Assembly: GCF_000687475.1 (NCBI RefSeq)
Contig: NC_057317.1
Span: 248,001-312,000, forward strand
Direction of reading: 5' to 3'
Length of the DNA: 64,000 bases
Source: Ustilaginoidea virens
Taxonomy: Eukaryota > Ascomycota > Sordariomycetes > Hypocreales > Clavicipitaceae
Under the pieces are notes generated by a model. That model was not told the origin of the DNA. It did no database searches and saw nothing but the letters and a program-made list of their open reading frames with translations. This document shows positions 21,561 to 33,940 of the stretch, in pieces. Both the position numbers and the translations under genes were made by a program. Each line of letters starts with the position of its first letter. Within the stretch, counting starts at the first letter, position 1.

Positions 21561-21727
21561 TGTGTCGGCGGGGATACTAGTGGATTATTATATATGTCGG
21601 GAATGTCCGGATACGAATGTAGTATATGTAACCGAGGGAATAGTAGCCCCTTAGGGTTACCCCCGTGCCCACTATAAATAGCTGGTGACCTAAGTACTAT
21701 TGAGACAGGTCAGGTCAACCTTTGACA
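21561..21727 (+). repeat. Probable 3' LTR of element D (about 167 bp)
   Basis: Starts TGTGTCGG after the G tract and ends TTTGACA, giving TGT...ACA termini. It includes a TATAAATA box at 21673-21680. The end is uncertain because the matching 5' LTR is not in the window. Confidence 0.5.
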
Positions 21728-21800
21728 ATATACCGCTTTCTCTCCCTGCTTACTGACAGTTTTTCCGTCGGAACAGACTTTCCCCGAGCTCGGATGTGCC

Positions 21801-21829
21801 ATGCCATGCCATGCCATGCCATGCCATGC
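21801..21829 (+). repeat. (ATGCC)n pentanucleotide repeat in the leader of the complex I gene
   Basis: Five ATGCC units plus an ATGCG end, about 180 bases before the start of the 9.5-kDa subunit gene. It introduces a series of upstream ATGs in all three frames, because the unit is not a multiple of three. Confidence 0.8.
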
Positions 21830-22009
21830 GCATTCGCATCGCCAAACGCCCGGACCAAGCAACCTCAGAATCAATCTCTCCATCAAAAGTCCCCTCGAGC
21901 CGCCGTTTAAGCAATCGATCCCCTCCGTATCCCCCGTCCCGTCCTTTGTCCAGCACTCCTACAACGACCAGCCCTGACCACCGTCGCTCGGCTCCTCCTC
22001 CACGCTGCC

Positions 22010-22353
22010 ATGTCCACCCCCATCTTCTGGTCCACCCCCCTCAAGTACTGCCGCTGGGCAGCTCGCGAGCGCCCTGCGCTTTTCTGGTCCGTCATAATCG
22101 GCGCCGCCGGCCCGGTTGCTCTGCCCATCGTGCCCCCTATCCGGAGGTACTTTGGCGACGTTGATCCGGAACCCGTCCCCGTCACATATCCCGGTACGAG
22201 ACGTCTTCGGGACCTCGCCCCGCGTCGCGGCTTGCCGCGGTGACGGCGCCCATCATCACGGCGAGTTACGGGATAGAGTAATCAATCACTGACTGTTGAG
22301 AGTGGATAGTTCCCACGGGCCCTCGGAAGCAATTATCCGGCTACGATGACTAG
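22010..22353 (+). CDS. nuo9.5: NADH:ubiquinone oxidoreductase (complex I) 9.5-kDa subunit
   Basis: Two exons, 22010-22193 and 22310-22353, giving 75 residues. The protein starts MSTPIFWSTPLKYCRWAARE, continues RPALFWSVIIGAAGPVALPIV, which is one membrane-spanning segment (about residues 20-40), and ends VPTGPRKQLSGYDD. This matches the layout of the fungal 9.5-kDa accessory subunit of mitochondrial complex I, an inner-membrane protein without a cleavable presequence. The intron is 22194-22309 (116 bp, GTACGAG...GGATAG, branch CTGAC about 20 bases before the acceptor). Without the intron the frame reads into an unrelated tail. Position-specific residues around PPIRRYFGDVDP are as expected for the family. 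The gene is convergent with the BEACH gene and its ATG is about 280 bases from the end of transposon D. Confidence 0.9.
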
Positions 22354-22902
22354 TCTGCGCGGTGAGAGAAAGACGCATGGACAGATGGCGAAGAGGAAGA
22401 AACAGAGCTGGAGACTATCGATACTACAAGAGCATACGACGACACAACGACGCTTTTGCCGTCGCGTTCCGTGTGTGTTCAATATCATCGGCGTCGTCCA
22501 AATGGACAACTCCTGAAATGCCAGGTCGAGCCAAAACACCGTCGACGTACGCAAACCCTGCCACGGCTTTCTACTTGAACCGAACCACATCTGCCTGCCC
22601 CTGCACAAAAAAAAAAAAAAAAGAAAAGAAGAAAACCATAGATATCAAACAAAACTTGCCGAACCATTGACTCTGCTGCCGCGTTACGTTTCTAAAAAAA
22701 CAAGGTCTGCTTTACTATGTCCAAATCTACGCCTTATTTATAAATCAGGCTTGATGCCATGCTAAAAACTCCGCGGACGTTTCATGCTCTCTTTTTTTTT
22801 TTTGGTGTTCCTTGCGCACTGTTCCCGTGGTCGGAGTACCATGTTTGATTATTGATGATCTCGCGGTTCAATCGCCCAGAGTTGCAGTCAGAGGGCAGAT
22901 CT
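22354..22902. other. Convergent 3' region between nuo9.5 and the BEACH gene
   Basis: About 550 bases shared by the two 3' ends. It holds an A-rich tract (about 22606-22640), AT-rich sequence to about 22770, and a T-run at 22793-22803 near the BEACH 3' end. I see no gene. Confidence 0.7.
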
Positions 22903-25900
22903 CTATCGGTCTCCTCGCCCAAAGTTCCATTCATACTAGGTGCCATGTTAGTTGAGCAATAACCAAGTCTCGTTGCGGCCATGTTTCCACCTACCACTCT
23001 GCCATCTTCATCTCCAGTGTAAACGCACGTAGGCATCGGCGTTATGCAGGTTATTCCGGCACCAACGTTTCCTTCCTTGTCGCTCTTGACGTCGACATGG
23101 TCCAGTCTCCTCAGTAGTTCCAGTGTCCACCTGCCGGCGAGAGCGCATTTCCGCCAGACATTGACCCGGCCTTTGCTGTGGCCGGTAAAGATGAGATAGT
23201 TCTCGAGCCACTCGTTGCCTGCCCCTTCGTAGAATGCACACGAATGCACGTAATCGTCTTGCTCGGCGCAAACATTCTGGTCCACGAGAAGTGACCCGTT
23301 GAGTGAGTACAAGAGGACGTTGGGTCCCGAGCAGAGAAGGACTTCCCCAGAGACATTGTTCATGGCGGCGCATTCCACGTGCCGCACCAGGGGAAGCTTG
23401 CGGATGAATGTGAGCTGGTTGAGGTCCCAAAGGAAAGCCTGGCCGTCTGCTGACGCCGTGACAAAGGTGCTGAACGCCTTGCTCACAGCCATGGCTGTGA
23501 CGAGTGTCTTGTGGCCAAAAACGCTCGATCGTAGAACAAGCTCCACCGGCTTCCCTGGAGTCGTGTGTACTGTGTGCACAGAGACCACGCAATCCTCGCC
23601 TGCAGTAATCAGAGTTCTGGAGTCGGCAAAACAAGCGCAAGAGATCTGTCCGATATGGAGGTTTTCGAACAATCCAGCAGGCTGTATCACGTCAGTCTTG
23701 GGCGCAAGATGCAAGAGGGGAGGAAGGGGTGGGGGGGGGTGGCCTGGATGCTTTTCCTTGACACACCTTTCGATTGTCACTAAAGAAAAACCGAATACTG
23801 CTGTCCGCGTAGCCCCATTCGAGAAACTTGTCATACGGCGCAAAATTCAGCCGCAGAGGAGATGCGCACAGTAGCCGATCCAGTTTCGGCGCATATGTCA
23901 GCGATGCAACCCGTTCATGGCTCTCTGCGTTTCCGTCAAAAAGTCAGTGACACATATCACACCTGGCAAAACGGGCTCAGCGTTGGAGAGGGGTTTTCAC
24001 CTAGCAGAGGTCTCGGCAGGCAGCAAAGGGAGAAGACGGAAGAGTCTAATCTCTTGATCGGACTCTGTGTGTATTCGCGGCACGGGTGGGGTTTGGCAAA
24101 TACTTGATGCGGCGTTTGCCCAAAGTTGTGTATCACACCAGCAGTGATGGCCCTTTCGTTGGCATCAGTGATCTTGTCCAAGTCACTTGCACCGGCATAG
24201 GAAAGATGGTGGAAGACGTTGAGGTTGTCCACAGCGGCCTCTCCTCTCTGCTTGAATCCAAAAACCAGATCAATCCAGTGGTGCAGATTCTCGCTCACGT
24301 ATCGACTCTCCAGAGCTTCACGATGCTTGGCGATGAAAATATTGGCATCCCCTTTTGCCCAGGGGGGGAGTGTAACATGATCAACCTTGGCCCCGTTGCT
24401 CTGGCGTCGACCAAAGTCGTACTGGTTGATGTTTGTCAAGAACTCTGGAAGGCAGAAAAACTCGGGGATCAGCTCTCTGACGTCCGTCTTGTTCTTGGAG
24501 GACGCGGATGCCCAAGCATCACCAACGGACTGGAACAGCCGGTCTGCGTGATCGAAGCTGTCGCCTTGAACCAGGAGATAGGACTGCACAAAAGGGGGTA
24601 GCCGGATAAGGTACGAGCTCACAATCATGGCCGAAGAGTAGTGGGTGCCGTAGTGGAACGGGGTTTGACCAATTTCCTTCAGCGCGCTGTAGGTCTCTGC
24701 GAATCCCTGGACGCGACTCTGGGTTTGGGCACCCATCGGTTTCGAGAGGTCCCGGAATGTGGCCGGATCTTCCAGGTCCAGGTCCTCGCTTGTGTAATCG
24801 GCAAGGATCCATGGGAAGACGGGATATTGCGTCAAGTCGTTAAACGTTCGGCCGGCCATTGTATTAACCATCATGAGATAGTGAAAGTTGGAAACTTCTC
24901 CCTTTTGCCATCGCTTCACTATGGGATACGACGGAGAAGAGTTGAAGAGGGTGCCAATTCTGGAGCCCAGTCCTGCCCCAAATCCCTGAGGGAACTCGTC
25001 AAACGTCTTCAGTTCCTCAAGTCGCCATGCATCTTCTGGGTTTGGCAGCGCATTGGCGGTGCTCGTGTGCGGTGCCTTGTTGAGCAGCTTGCCGTAGACT
25101 TCATCTCGGACAGCGGCGTTGATCGTGGTGAGCAGATAGCTCCGTCCATCCGTGAAAAAAATCTCAATCGCCACGTCTCTGAACAGGAAACGCCGTTTAG
25201 AGAAGCTGATGACGTCACTCCACTTCCAATGTCGAGAGTCCTGATCACGCATCCCGGCGCTTTGGCGTTTCTCCAGCGTCTTTGCGCCAGTGACAACCAT
25301 GGTAAATGGGTCTCGCTCCTCCTGGGGTGCTTGCCAGACATTGACAATATCCCCGCTTGCGCATTGAAAGACATTGTCCATCATGTATAGTGATTCCCTT
25401 CCAACAATCAAGATCCCCTCGCAGGCTTCAAGGCCCGTGATTCGAGATATGTTGTATGCAGCCTGAACCTGATCGCCCTGTTCCAGGCGACGCATCACCT
25501 TTCGGCTTTTGTTCTCGAACGTCTCTTCCCCGTCAATCGGCTCGTTTGGGTCGTCGACAAGCTCGAAATCGTCCTCGGCCATGAATGCAGAATCTTGTTT
25601 GCCAGTAGCAGAGTCTGCTTCCACTGTTCCCGTCCTCTCGCTTCCGCCAGCAAGAGTACCATTCGTTGAAGCACTGCTGCAGCTATCCTGGGGTGGGTCA
25701 GCATGGTTAGCCGCGTTGGCCTTGAGGGGCAAACTTGCGGCTTCCTGTGCCTTCCCCTTGGGTTGATACTTTGCGCCAATGCCTGAAGCGTCAGGGAGAA
25801 GCCTCAAGCGCATGCGATTCCGGCCCTCGGTTCTGTCAAGCTTCCATGTCGACGCCGACGACTCGCTGAAAACAGCGCCCGGTCGCCTAAGGTCTTTTTC

Positions 25901-28900
25901 CATCTTGCGGTAAGCAGCTCCCAAGTAGGCCATGTCATCTTGCTGATCCTGAAGTATCCTTTGATACTTGAAGTACTCTGAATTGAATATGCTCCTCATC
26001 CATGCGCTGTTGCCAATGTCATGGTTTAGCAGAGTCTTTTCAGCCAAAACACCCTCGGAATACCAGGATCTGAGCCTGTTTTTGCGCTTCATGAGGCGAG
26101 TCTTGGCAGTCTCGTGAGTCCTATGGTTCTCCACGCTGACAAAGTCTTCCCACGTTTTCGCCATGTTTTCAAAAAAGAGTCTGTCCAGAGAAGGTCGGTG
26201 TTTGTCCAGCCAGTGGACAAATGTCTCGTCATCTACTTCTGTTAGCTTCTGGAATTCCAAAGAGAGTTGTCGTTGGTCGGGTGTCATGTGTGCTCGTATA
26301 AGCGCAACGGTCTCGTCCGGCTTCTGTACCATGATAATTCTCAAGAGATTGGCCGCAGCAAGCCTGACACAGACTTTATCGTCGACGAGTTTCATATAGA
26401 GCTGGTACCAAAATAGTCGAAGGTACTCATCATCATGTCCTAAGCACTCTAGAATCGGCATTTGCCAATAGGCAAGTTTATTCATGAAGTCTTTGGCTTC
26501 CCTTTCGACCACGGTAGAGCTGTCCAAGTTGGACAGCTTGAGAAGGATAATTCTAAGTAGGCAGCTTCGGATGGTTAACACGGCTTGGTTACATAAGCGA
26601 ACGCTTTTCAGTCTCGCTATGTCTGGTCGTTGGAGGTACTCCAGAATTGTACCAATGAAGTCGATCATCACCTCAGGGCCGTCGATAAACCACCCTTCGA
26701 AAATAGCTTCAGCCATTTGCGTGCAAAGTCGCGAGACGTTTGTCAAAAATCGAGGCTCGCAAAGCGATTTCTTGTCCAGGTGAATATTGCTGGTAGTCTT
26801 GTTGAGTATCTTCTTCAGCACATAGGTTTCAAAGTACGCTTGGTGTTCTTGAAACCCGGGAGGCACTTTTGTGAATAACCCGAAACCGGAAAAGTCTTTC
26901 CGGTTACAAACCTGATCCAGAAACACCCCAAGCACGAGGTCCAGCATCCCTTCGAGCAATGGTGCACTGGTGGCTTGATTGTTCGCGTCCTTTGGGCATG
27001 GTTGAGCCAAGTTTGTCCGCAAGTGGGCCGCAGGCGTGGTATTGAGGGCTGTCAGGAGCACAAAGGACGAAGCTCGTCGTAGCGGAGTGCCCTTTGGGGG
27101 TGTAGATTGCGGTGATGACAATGCATCGACACTACTGGTTCGCACAATACGTGCAGGGACTGTGCTCCTGCCAATGGGACGGATAATGACATCGCTCCCT
27201 TCGAATGTCAATCCCAGATCGGGTGAATTCAGTTCAATTTCTGGCGTAACCGCATCGGTGCTAACAATGCAAGGATAGACGGCCTTGAGGAGCATTCTAG
27301 TCCATTCTGAAGATAGAGCAAAGTCCCTAAAATCCGCAGACAGACGTTGCAGCTCCAGTAAGAAGTGAATCACTCGGAGCAGGACATCCTCTTGGGTCTC
27401 TGAGCTCTTCTGCTCGCTCGGTATTGTCACTATGCATTGTATTAGAGAAACTGGCCCTTTGCGCTTGACACACAAAAACTTTGGCACTCACTCTCGGTGG
27501 TCATTGTTGCAGATAGTTCTGACAAGCCAACCCGTCGGTCATTGTCGACGGCACCCTTGGTCGGTGAGTTGACATCGACCTGATTCCTCATCACGTCTTT
27601 CAACCCGCACTGCAGCATAGAGGTTATGATGACCAACGATTCCGGGCACGCAACCTTTCGTCTGACGAAGAGGGTAAGCAGCGAGTTCGGGTCAACGCCT
27701 TGATCCAGGCTAAAGTTGGCTGCGTCATATCCAAACAGGATACTGAAGCATATTGGCCACAGTTTGGAGCAGCCCCAGAATCTTTTCAATCTGCTAGCCA
27801 TGATGACAAAACCTCCAGATCTGGCCGCAAACTTTGAAGTATACCCGGATCCATGGGATACCAGTAGCCGTGCCAGCACCCTACAGGCTTGCAACACGAT
27901 TTCTGCGTCGTCTTCTGCCAACAGGTACAACAGCCACTTCGGGTAGTTAGAGTCCACATTCCATGAAAGGGGGTCCTATGTGGGCATGCACAAACCTTGT
28001 TTGTCACCGTTCGCGCAAACTTTTTTATATGGTTGAAGTTGCCCTTTTCGCACAAAATACGCGAGTACATGCCCAGTACCCGCGTCCCGAGCTGTCGTTT
28101 TGTCAAGAATTTGGTGCCGGCAGGTGGTGAACCTGATGTCAAGGATTCCGCAGCAGCCTTCCTCAGCGCACCAGGGGTAACTGGTCGCAAAGTTGAGGAC
28201 GGTGCTCTCGGAGTTCGGGGTTGGGAACCAGGCGCCGCGTGAAATGCGTAGGTGACGAATAGAGACAAGGATCGCATGACCTCCTGGTTCAAGCTCGATT
28301 TTGCTAGCACCTCGAAAGCATACATGAAGTGTGTTGCGACGTCTTCAGAAATTGCTTCGCCCTTCATCGCATCGAGGAGTCGCTTCACAATCCCTTCAAC
28401 AACCAAGGTTAGTCTATCGCATAGGTTCAAGGGATTTGATATAAAGTAGACCAACTCATTCTTGTCAGCCTTCTGCTGTTGAACTCATGATGTTTGCTGT
28501 TTACTGCAAACGTCAAAAACTGCTTATAGTAGAGTTCCTGAATGCGGGGTCCGGATTTTCTCCAAATATCAAGGTCAATGAGCAGAATGCGGTATGCCAA
28601 GGGATTGACAATAAAGGATTCAATGGGCTCTGCATGATTGTAACCCACAAACTCAAGAATCAGACTCAGGATACGGAACAAGAGGCTGTCACGATCCTCG
28701 TTGGAGATGAGTAATCGGGGCGCTGCTGGTTCACCGGCAGTCTGGACGCCATAGCCAGCTTTGAAACGTAGAAGCATGCCCAGGATACCGTAGCCGTTAT
28801 CCCTCTCCATGGCCTCGCTGTTTCGCCAGCTCTTACGAATGCAGCGGAACATGATTTCGATAGCTCTGACAGTGTCATCAGGGGTCGTGGCTCTCTCCAG

Positions 28901-31066
28901 TAATTTCAAAACTAGGGGCGTGAATCCTGCAAGTCTCCAAAGGTTTTCGTCTAGATAGGAAGGGACGGCGACAATGGGGGCTCCACGAAAGAATGCAAAG
29001 CCTTGCGCTCTAAAGAAAGCGTCAGGAAGACTAGGAACCGCGCAATTGATAGCCAGTGGTGCGCCCTCTTGGCTTGACAGACGAAAAAGGTTACGAATTG
29101 CTGGGCGTGGAAGTGACCGAAGCAGGCCAGTATCTAGATACTGCACATTCTCGGGGAAGGTAGCAGACGGGAGGATACTAAGCATCACTTTGGATTCTGG
29201 CAACAGCGTGCCTGCTTTCTCCCGTATAGCGCGCAAGATATCCGAACTCTCGTCTCGTCCGGGATGAGTAATCTCATTTCGCAGGCCAAGCGTGGCTGAT
29301 GTCTCGTACGTTTGAAATCCTCCGAGACTATCTTGAAAATTTCCTTGGTAGCGTGGACCGAGTCCGTAATGAACAGCCAGAAAGTCATCACTCAAAATGT
29401 CCTCGAATAAATGCGCCGATGCTAAAGACCATCGGGATAGCACCTGGCCAGGGCCAACTTGACCTGACAAGTCTTGCGGGGTTCCCAGGAAGACTTGTAC
29501 AGGGTTTGTTCTGACGTGGTTTGAGTTGAAGGACGCAAAACTTTCGTGGCGGTTCTTGGACAACGGCGGTGCGAGAGGATAATTGCAGCGGCTCTGCTCT
29601 GCAAACTCTCCGTTGACGTATAATGATGCTTTGCTGGCAGTCATGGTCTTTGGTCGCCGGTGCGTAATTGCGACGTGGTACCATGTTTTAGCACGAAATG
29701 AGACGGATTTAAATCTCACGCTGGGTTTGCTGGAAACCACGGATGTCTGCAATATGAAGTTCTGAGTATCTCGCTCCAGGTACATCAGGACAAAACAGGT
29801 TTGTGAGGCATCAAAGATTCCAAATATTGTAGTGTGAGACGTGGGATCGAAATCTTCTACCCGTATCCAGGCTGTGAACGTGTATCCAGCTGATGTTTGC
29901 GGAGGAAACGATTGTCCAAGTGTCGGCAATTCGAGGGAGGAATGCCCTTGCAGAGAGAGGTCAAACTGAAAGAACGACGGACCAGCATACTTGGACATCA
30001 TTTCTAAACAAAAGTCTGCTGCTTCAGAACCTGGAGCCGAGAGTAAGAATTCCGTATCAGCAGGTTGGTTAACGCCAAGAAACATGAGCAGTTTGCTAAT
30101 AGCGAGTAGACGTTCACGTTCCGAAGTCGCCAAGGTGATATCTTGACCAAAAGCAGCATGCAGGAATTGCGACAAAACGCCCGTGGAATGGACAGCGTAG
30201 CGGTTATATATCGAGTTTGAAATGGCGCATAAAATCGTCTCCAAGACGAAAACAGAACTTGGAGACGCGGACGAGCCAGACTGACGCGGGATCGATATCC
30301 AAAAGCTGACCAGGGCTCTGAGAATTTCAGGAAACTTGATTGATGACGTAGGCTTGATGATTTCGCGTAGGTCGGGACCAAGGCGTTCGAGTGAGGGGGA
30401 CAGTACAAGATCCCATTGGTCCTCATCATCCTTGATACTAGGGTTGACGGGCTGAGAAGCATCGGAGTCTGAACGCAGGATCCTGGCAATTGATTGACCC
30501 AGAAGGTCCAAGCCTTCGTCATCAAAGGCAAATGCCAGCAGCTTGCCAAATAAATGACAGCTGACCCACGGATCCGGCTCGGCGCCTCCCAGTCCTATGC
30601 TGGCAATCACCTGTTCCAAGGCTTCCCATCCTCCGCCAGCTGCTCGATACCGGAAAAAGCGCTTGTTGCCAGGGTTGTGTTGTAACGCAGATGACAGAAC
30701 GTTCAAGCTGGCTCCAACGAGCTGAAATAACAACTCCATTTCTGACTCGTTCCGTATATGGGGATCGTAAAAGCCTGAAAGGCAGCGAAGGGCATCAAGA
30801 ACAGTCTCAAAGCCTTGAGCATGTCGGAAATCGTCTCGAAGCGCGGGGCTCCTCGAGGCAGACAAGTGCTGATGGACATCTCTCAAAAGCTTGATAAGTT
30901 TGCTAATATTTGGATAACCGTTTTCGACAGGAGAGTGTGCCGTGGTCGCGAATCGCTCGAGAAGAGTGCGCAAGGTTTCGAAGGACTGTGAAGGGGTTGG
31001 GGTCGACGCAGACGTTGACGTTGACGTTGACGATCGATAACGTCGAGGATGGGATGACGTGGCCAT
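22903..31066 (-). CDS. bph1: BEACH-WD40 protein (beige/LYST/neurobeachin family, Bph1-like)
   Basis: Seven exons on the minus strand: 31066-28456, 28393-27996, 27936-27492, 27429-24001, 23924-23767, 23681-22995, 22935-22903. They sum to 7761 nt, 2586 aa. The introns are 59-85 bp with GT-AG ends and CTAAC/CTGAC branches. Domains in order are a Ser/Thr-rich N terminus, helical-repeat-like sequence, a concanavalin A/LamG-like fold (about 375-560; GYTFTAWIRVEDF, WYHVAITH), more helical sequence, a PH-BEACH domain (about 1800-1940), BEACH (about 1980-2270; FHYLMMVNTMAGRTFNDLTQYPVFPWI, RELIPEFF, FGQTPHQVF), and C-terminal WD40 repeats (about 2300-2576) ending GRVYEWNFGRGDR. The family are large scaffolds in membrane trafficking, lysosome/vacuole biogenesis and autophagy. 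The longer frame upstream of 31066 begins at a non-ATG codon, so the first ATG was chosen. The length is normal for fungal homologs and nothing is broken. Confidence 0.93.
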
Positions 31067-33940
31067 CTTATCGTCCCGAGGCGGCAATCATTCCAGAGAG
31101 CTCTTCCCTGAGCCCTGTCTAAGGGTTCAGGCTGTGGCAGATCTGTCGCGGCATGGAAAGATTCCGACAGAAGAAAAGAACCGAAGGTGGGCGATGTACG
31201 ATTCAGCGCGGGGCTTTCGAAATGGGTAAGAGCTGTATGATTTGATGACAATCTGCTCTTGCCGTGATTGCCCCAGTTTCTTTTTTCCTCAATCGTGTGG
31301 AGATGTCTTGAATAGAATTTCGGTATCCAGCAAGTTTGGCAGCCAATTCGGCGAAAGCAGTCACTCAATGCAGACGCACTCGTGCCATTTGTATGACCCA
31401 ACGCGTCAGAAGCTTCCACTCAGCGGTGCGTCACCCGCCAGCCTCATCCAAGGGGTGGCGGCTAGGTGTGGCGGCTAGGTGTGGCGGAGCAGCTTAAATG
31501 GCCGTCGTTGCTTTGGCGGGTCAAGACTGAACACTGAACGGTGTGAACGGAACAATTAAACGAGAGCTAGACTCATATTCAATAACTTTCATTTTTTGAT
31601 TTGATTGTTGCTGTTAACGACCTGCGGCATTTCTTTTTTAACAGAGCACCACCCTCCAATACTCCGCAGGGCCTGGTCAAGTGCTTTTCTTCCGTGAGAA
31701 TGCTGCTTCATATGGCATTCAAAGTTGGGCTAACCTGGAAGCATGACATAAGAATACCGTTGAATGACATGGCTTCAATCATTACAGTCACTCAGGCATG
31801 ACAACGCACAGTTATTGGGGGGGGGGTTCGATCTGGCCCATGCTACCAGCTTTAAGAGACAGTACGGACAAAACGTATGATACGACACGTACTCCGTACA
31901 GACGAACATGTTTCTGGGGGGTTGGAAGGTTGGCTTATCTCAACTGCAATGGTTACTCCGTGCGGACTCCTGAGTGATACCTACTTTGCACGGTCGTCCA
32001 AAGCTCAACGCGCTCCTTGCTCCTCTGATGCTGGGGATTGACTCTCATGAGTGGTGGCAGCGGGTAGGTTGTGCGTGTGCGTGTGCGTGTGCACATCATG
32101 CATATCGGTGCATATCGGTGCATATGTGGGAACCAATCAGAGTTCTGGGTCGAGTCTGAGTCCAACGGTACTCTGCAATACTTGGTACAGTGCCAGGTCT
32201 TTACCTGCCTGGAATGACCCATTTCCCCCGCAACAGCCAGGCGGCTTATGTGCAGGGAGGGTGCAGCACCCAGGCGCACCTGCCTACTCCGTACATGTAC
32301 CGTACGTAGTTCAGTTTGATTGCCTCAACCTCAATTGCCCCTCGGCCGGCTAGTACCTGTCAATTTGTCAAGTTCCAACTGCCAACCAACATGTTTTCTG
32401 TTACGAGGTGTTACGAGGTGTTTAGGTGCCATGGAAGAAAGCCTGCGACCATGGTTACTCTTCATCAAAGGATGGTCACTTCCTTGAGCTTCATTTTTTT
32501 TTAGCTCCTGTCGCGTGGGTCGTCTTCTATGGCCGAGGAAGCTGAGCTTCTCAGGCTGGCTTGACTCATGCGCTGTATTCCGCAACGAGGCTTTTGTATG
32601 TCGGACATCAGCCTGCCGTACGGAGTACGTCACTTTCGACTTCGCAAAGGGCACGGGATACACCAGACTTGTTTTGTGGAAGAGGTAATTGTGACATGCA
32701 GTGAGTGTCCTTGTTGGTTTTTTTTTCTATTTGAGCCAAGATCCTTGCCGGCGATTAAGGAAAGGCACCCGACCGGCATTGTCTCATGTCGGGTTACCAG
32801 GTGACTCGCATTACGGCCAGCTCGCTCTGCAGTCTGGAGTCTGGAGTCTGTTGCCCCTGGCGTGGCGTGGTTCTTCCGAGACAACATAGGAAGCGTGCCG
32901 TTGAAACCACAGATGAGGATGAGACTGGTTGAAGTCCCCCTTTTGACTGGCCCTTTTTGACTGGCCGGTGGGCACGTACCTACCAGCCAAGTCAGCTGCT
33001 TTCAACGTTGACCAGGTGGCAAGAACACTGGGCAAGCTCGGTGAACTTGTGGGAACAATGCTGGTGTGCTGGTGGCATGGGCAGGGTATAGAACGCAAGG
33101 TACCTCTGAGGTAGGCGAGGCTCAAAATTCAAGACTATTATGCGCCGTCTACTCTGTAGGTTCTTCCGAAAACAACACAAAGAAAACTTGACGGGCTCAA
33201 ACTACTGAGAGTGAGTCGCTTGAGGAATATTGCCGTCATTGAGGGCGAGACGCTCCCCCAAGAGCGGCACCAGCATGTCGTGATTTGAACGACGCCTACC
33301 TGGTAGGTACATGCTGTGCCCCATCATAGCTCTTCCTCAGTCACTGTCAGTCACTCTTGCTCCGTTATCGCCATGGGAACCACTTCCGGCCTCCAAAAAA
33401 GGTATGTCTGGTGCGATTATTCCTCTCCCACCAATGAACATCGACGGCGTCCCTTGAGGCTCCACCGCATTGAGCGCGTGCCCCAGCAATCAGGTTGCGA
33501 GCTCCGCACTAATCCAAATAGGGAGCTGTCCCCTCATCTCTGAACACTGGATGCGTCACTGTGTACGTCTGTACCGCTAAGTCATGTCCTGCCAGTCGAT
33601 GCCTGCTTGCTTAGTACTTGCAGCTCCGCTTGGCTTGCCTTATCTACCCTCCTACAGCCGTTGCTCTCTTTCATCTCCTTCTCCCTCTTCCCTCCATCAT
33701 TCCTCCCCATTTCATCTCCATCCCCATCTCCAACTGCGCCATTTCCATCAGGTTGGAGACCAAAGCCGCCATCTCTTCCCAATCCCGGGTGCTGTTGCAT
33801 CTGTTTTTGCGTCTGAGTCGCTGGTAGACCGACGACGTATTTGGCTCGCAGCACTCCTCTCCAAGTTTCTATGTTTACCATCAACACCAACCAGTCGAAA
33901 GCATTTATAGCACAACCGCCATCATCATCATCATCACATC
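31067..33940. other. Divergent intergenic region between the BEACH and subtilisin genes
   Basis: About 2.9 kb containing both promoters. Visible content is a triplicated GTGTGGCGGCTAG-like unit near 31450-31490, a GTGCGT repeat at 32071-32092, and GTACTCCGTAC-type motifs at 31889, 32285 and 32618. AGGTACCT-type motifs are present near 32975, 33100 and 33296, and a pyrimidine-rich stretch at 33655-33760 before the subtilisin start. No convincing coding sequence was found on either strand. Confidence 0.65.

Larger units (their letters stand above)
17566..21727 (+). mobile_element. Copia element D, 3' part (ancient, strongly RIPped)
   Basis: TpA-rich remnant of a second copia family, distinct from A/B/C in protein sequence. 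It runs from protease through integrase, RT and RNase H to a polypurine tract (21554-21560) and a probable short 3' LTR. With 10526-11210 it forms the host into which C, and probably B, inserted. Confidence 0.85.

Noticed and set aside
22782..22902. Extension of the BEACH protein C terminus through an unspliced frame to 22782
   Set aside because: Splicing 22994-22936 gives GRVYEWNFGRGDR, the expected WD40 end, with good GTAGGT, CTAAC and CCTAG signals.
31067..31087. Upstream start for the BEACH gene
   Set aside because: The codon at 31087 is TTG; the first in-frame ATG is 31066.
31820..31850. GGTTCGATCTGG resembling a pol III B box
   Set aside because: No A box or cloverleaf upstream, where there is instead a G-run.
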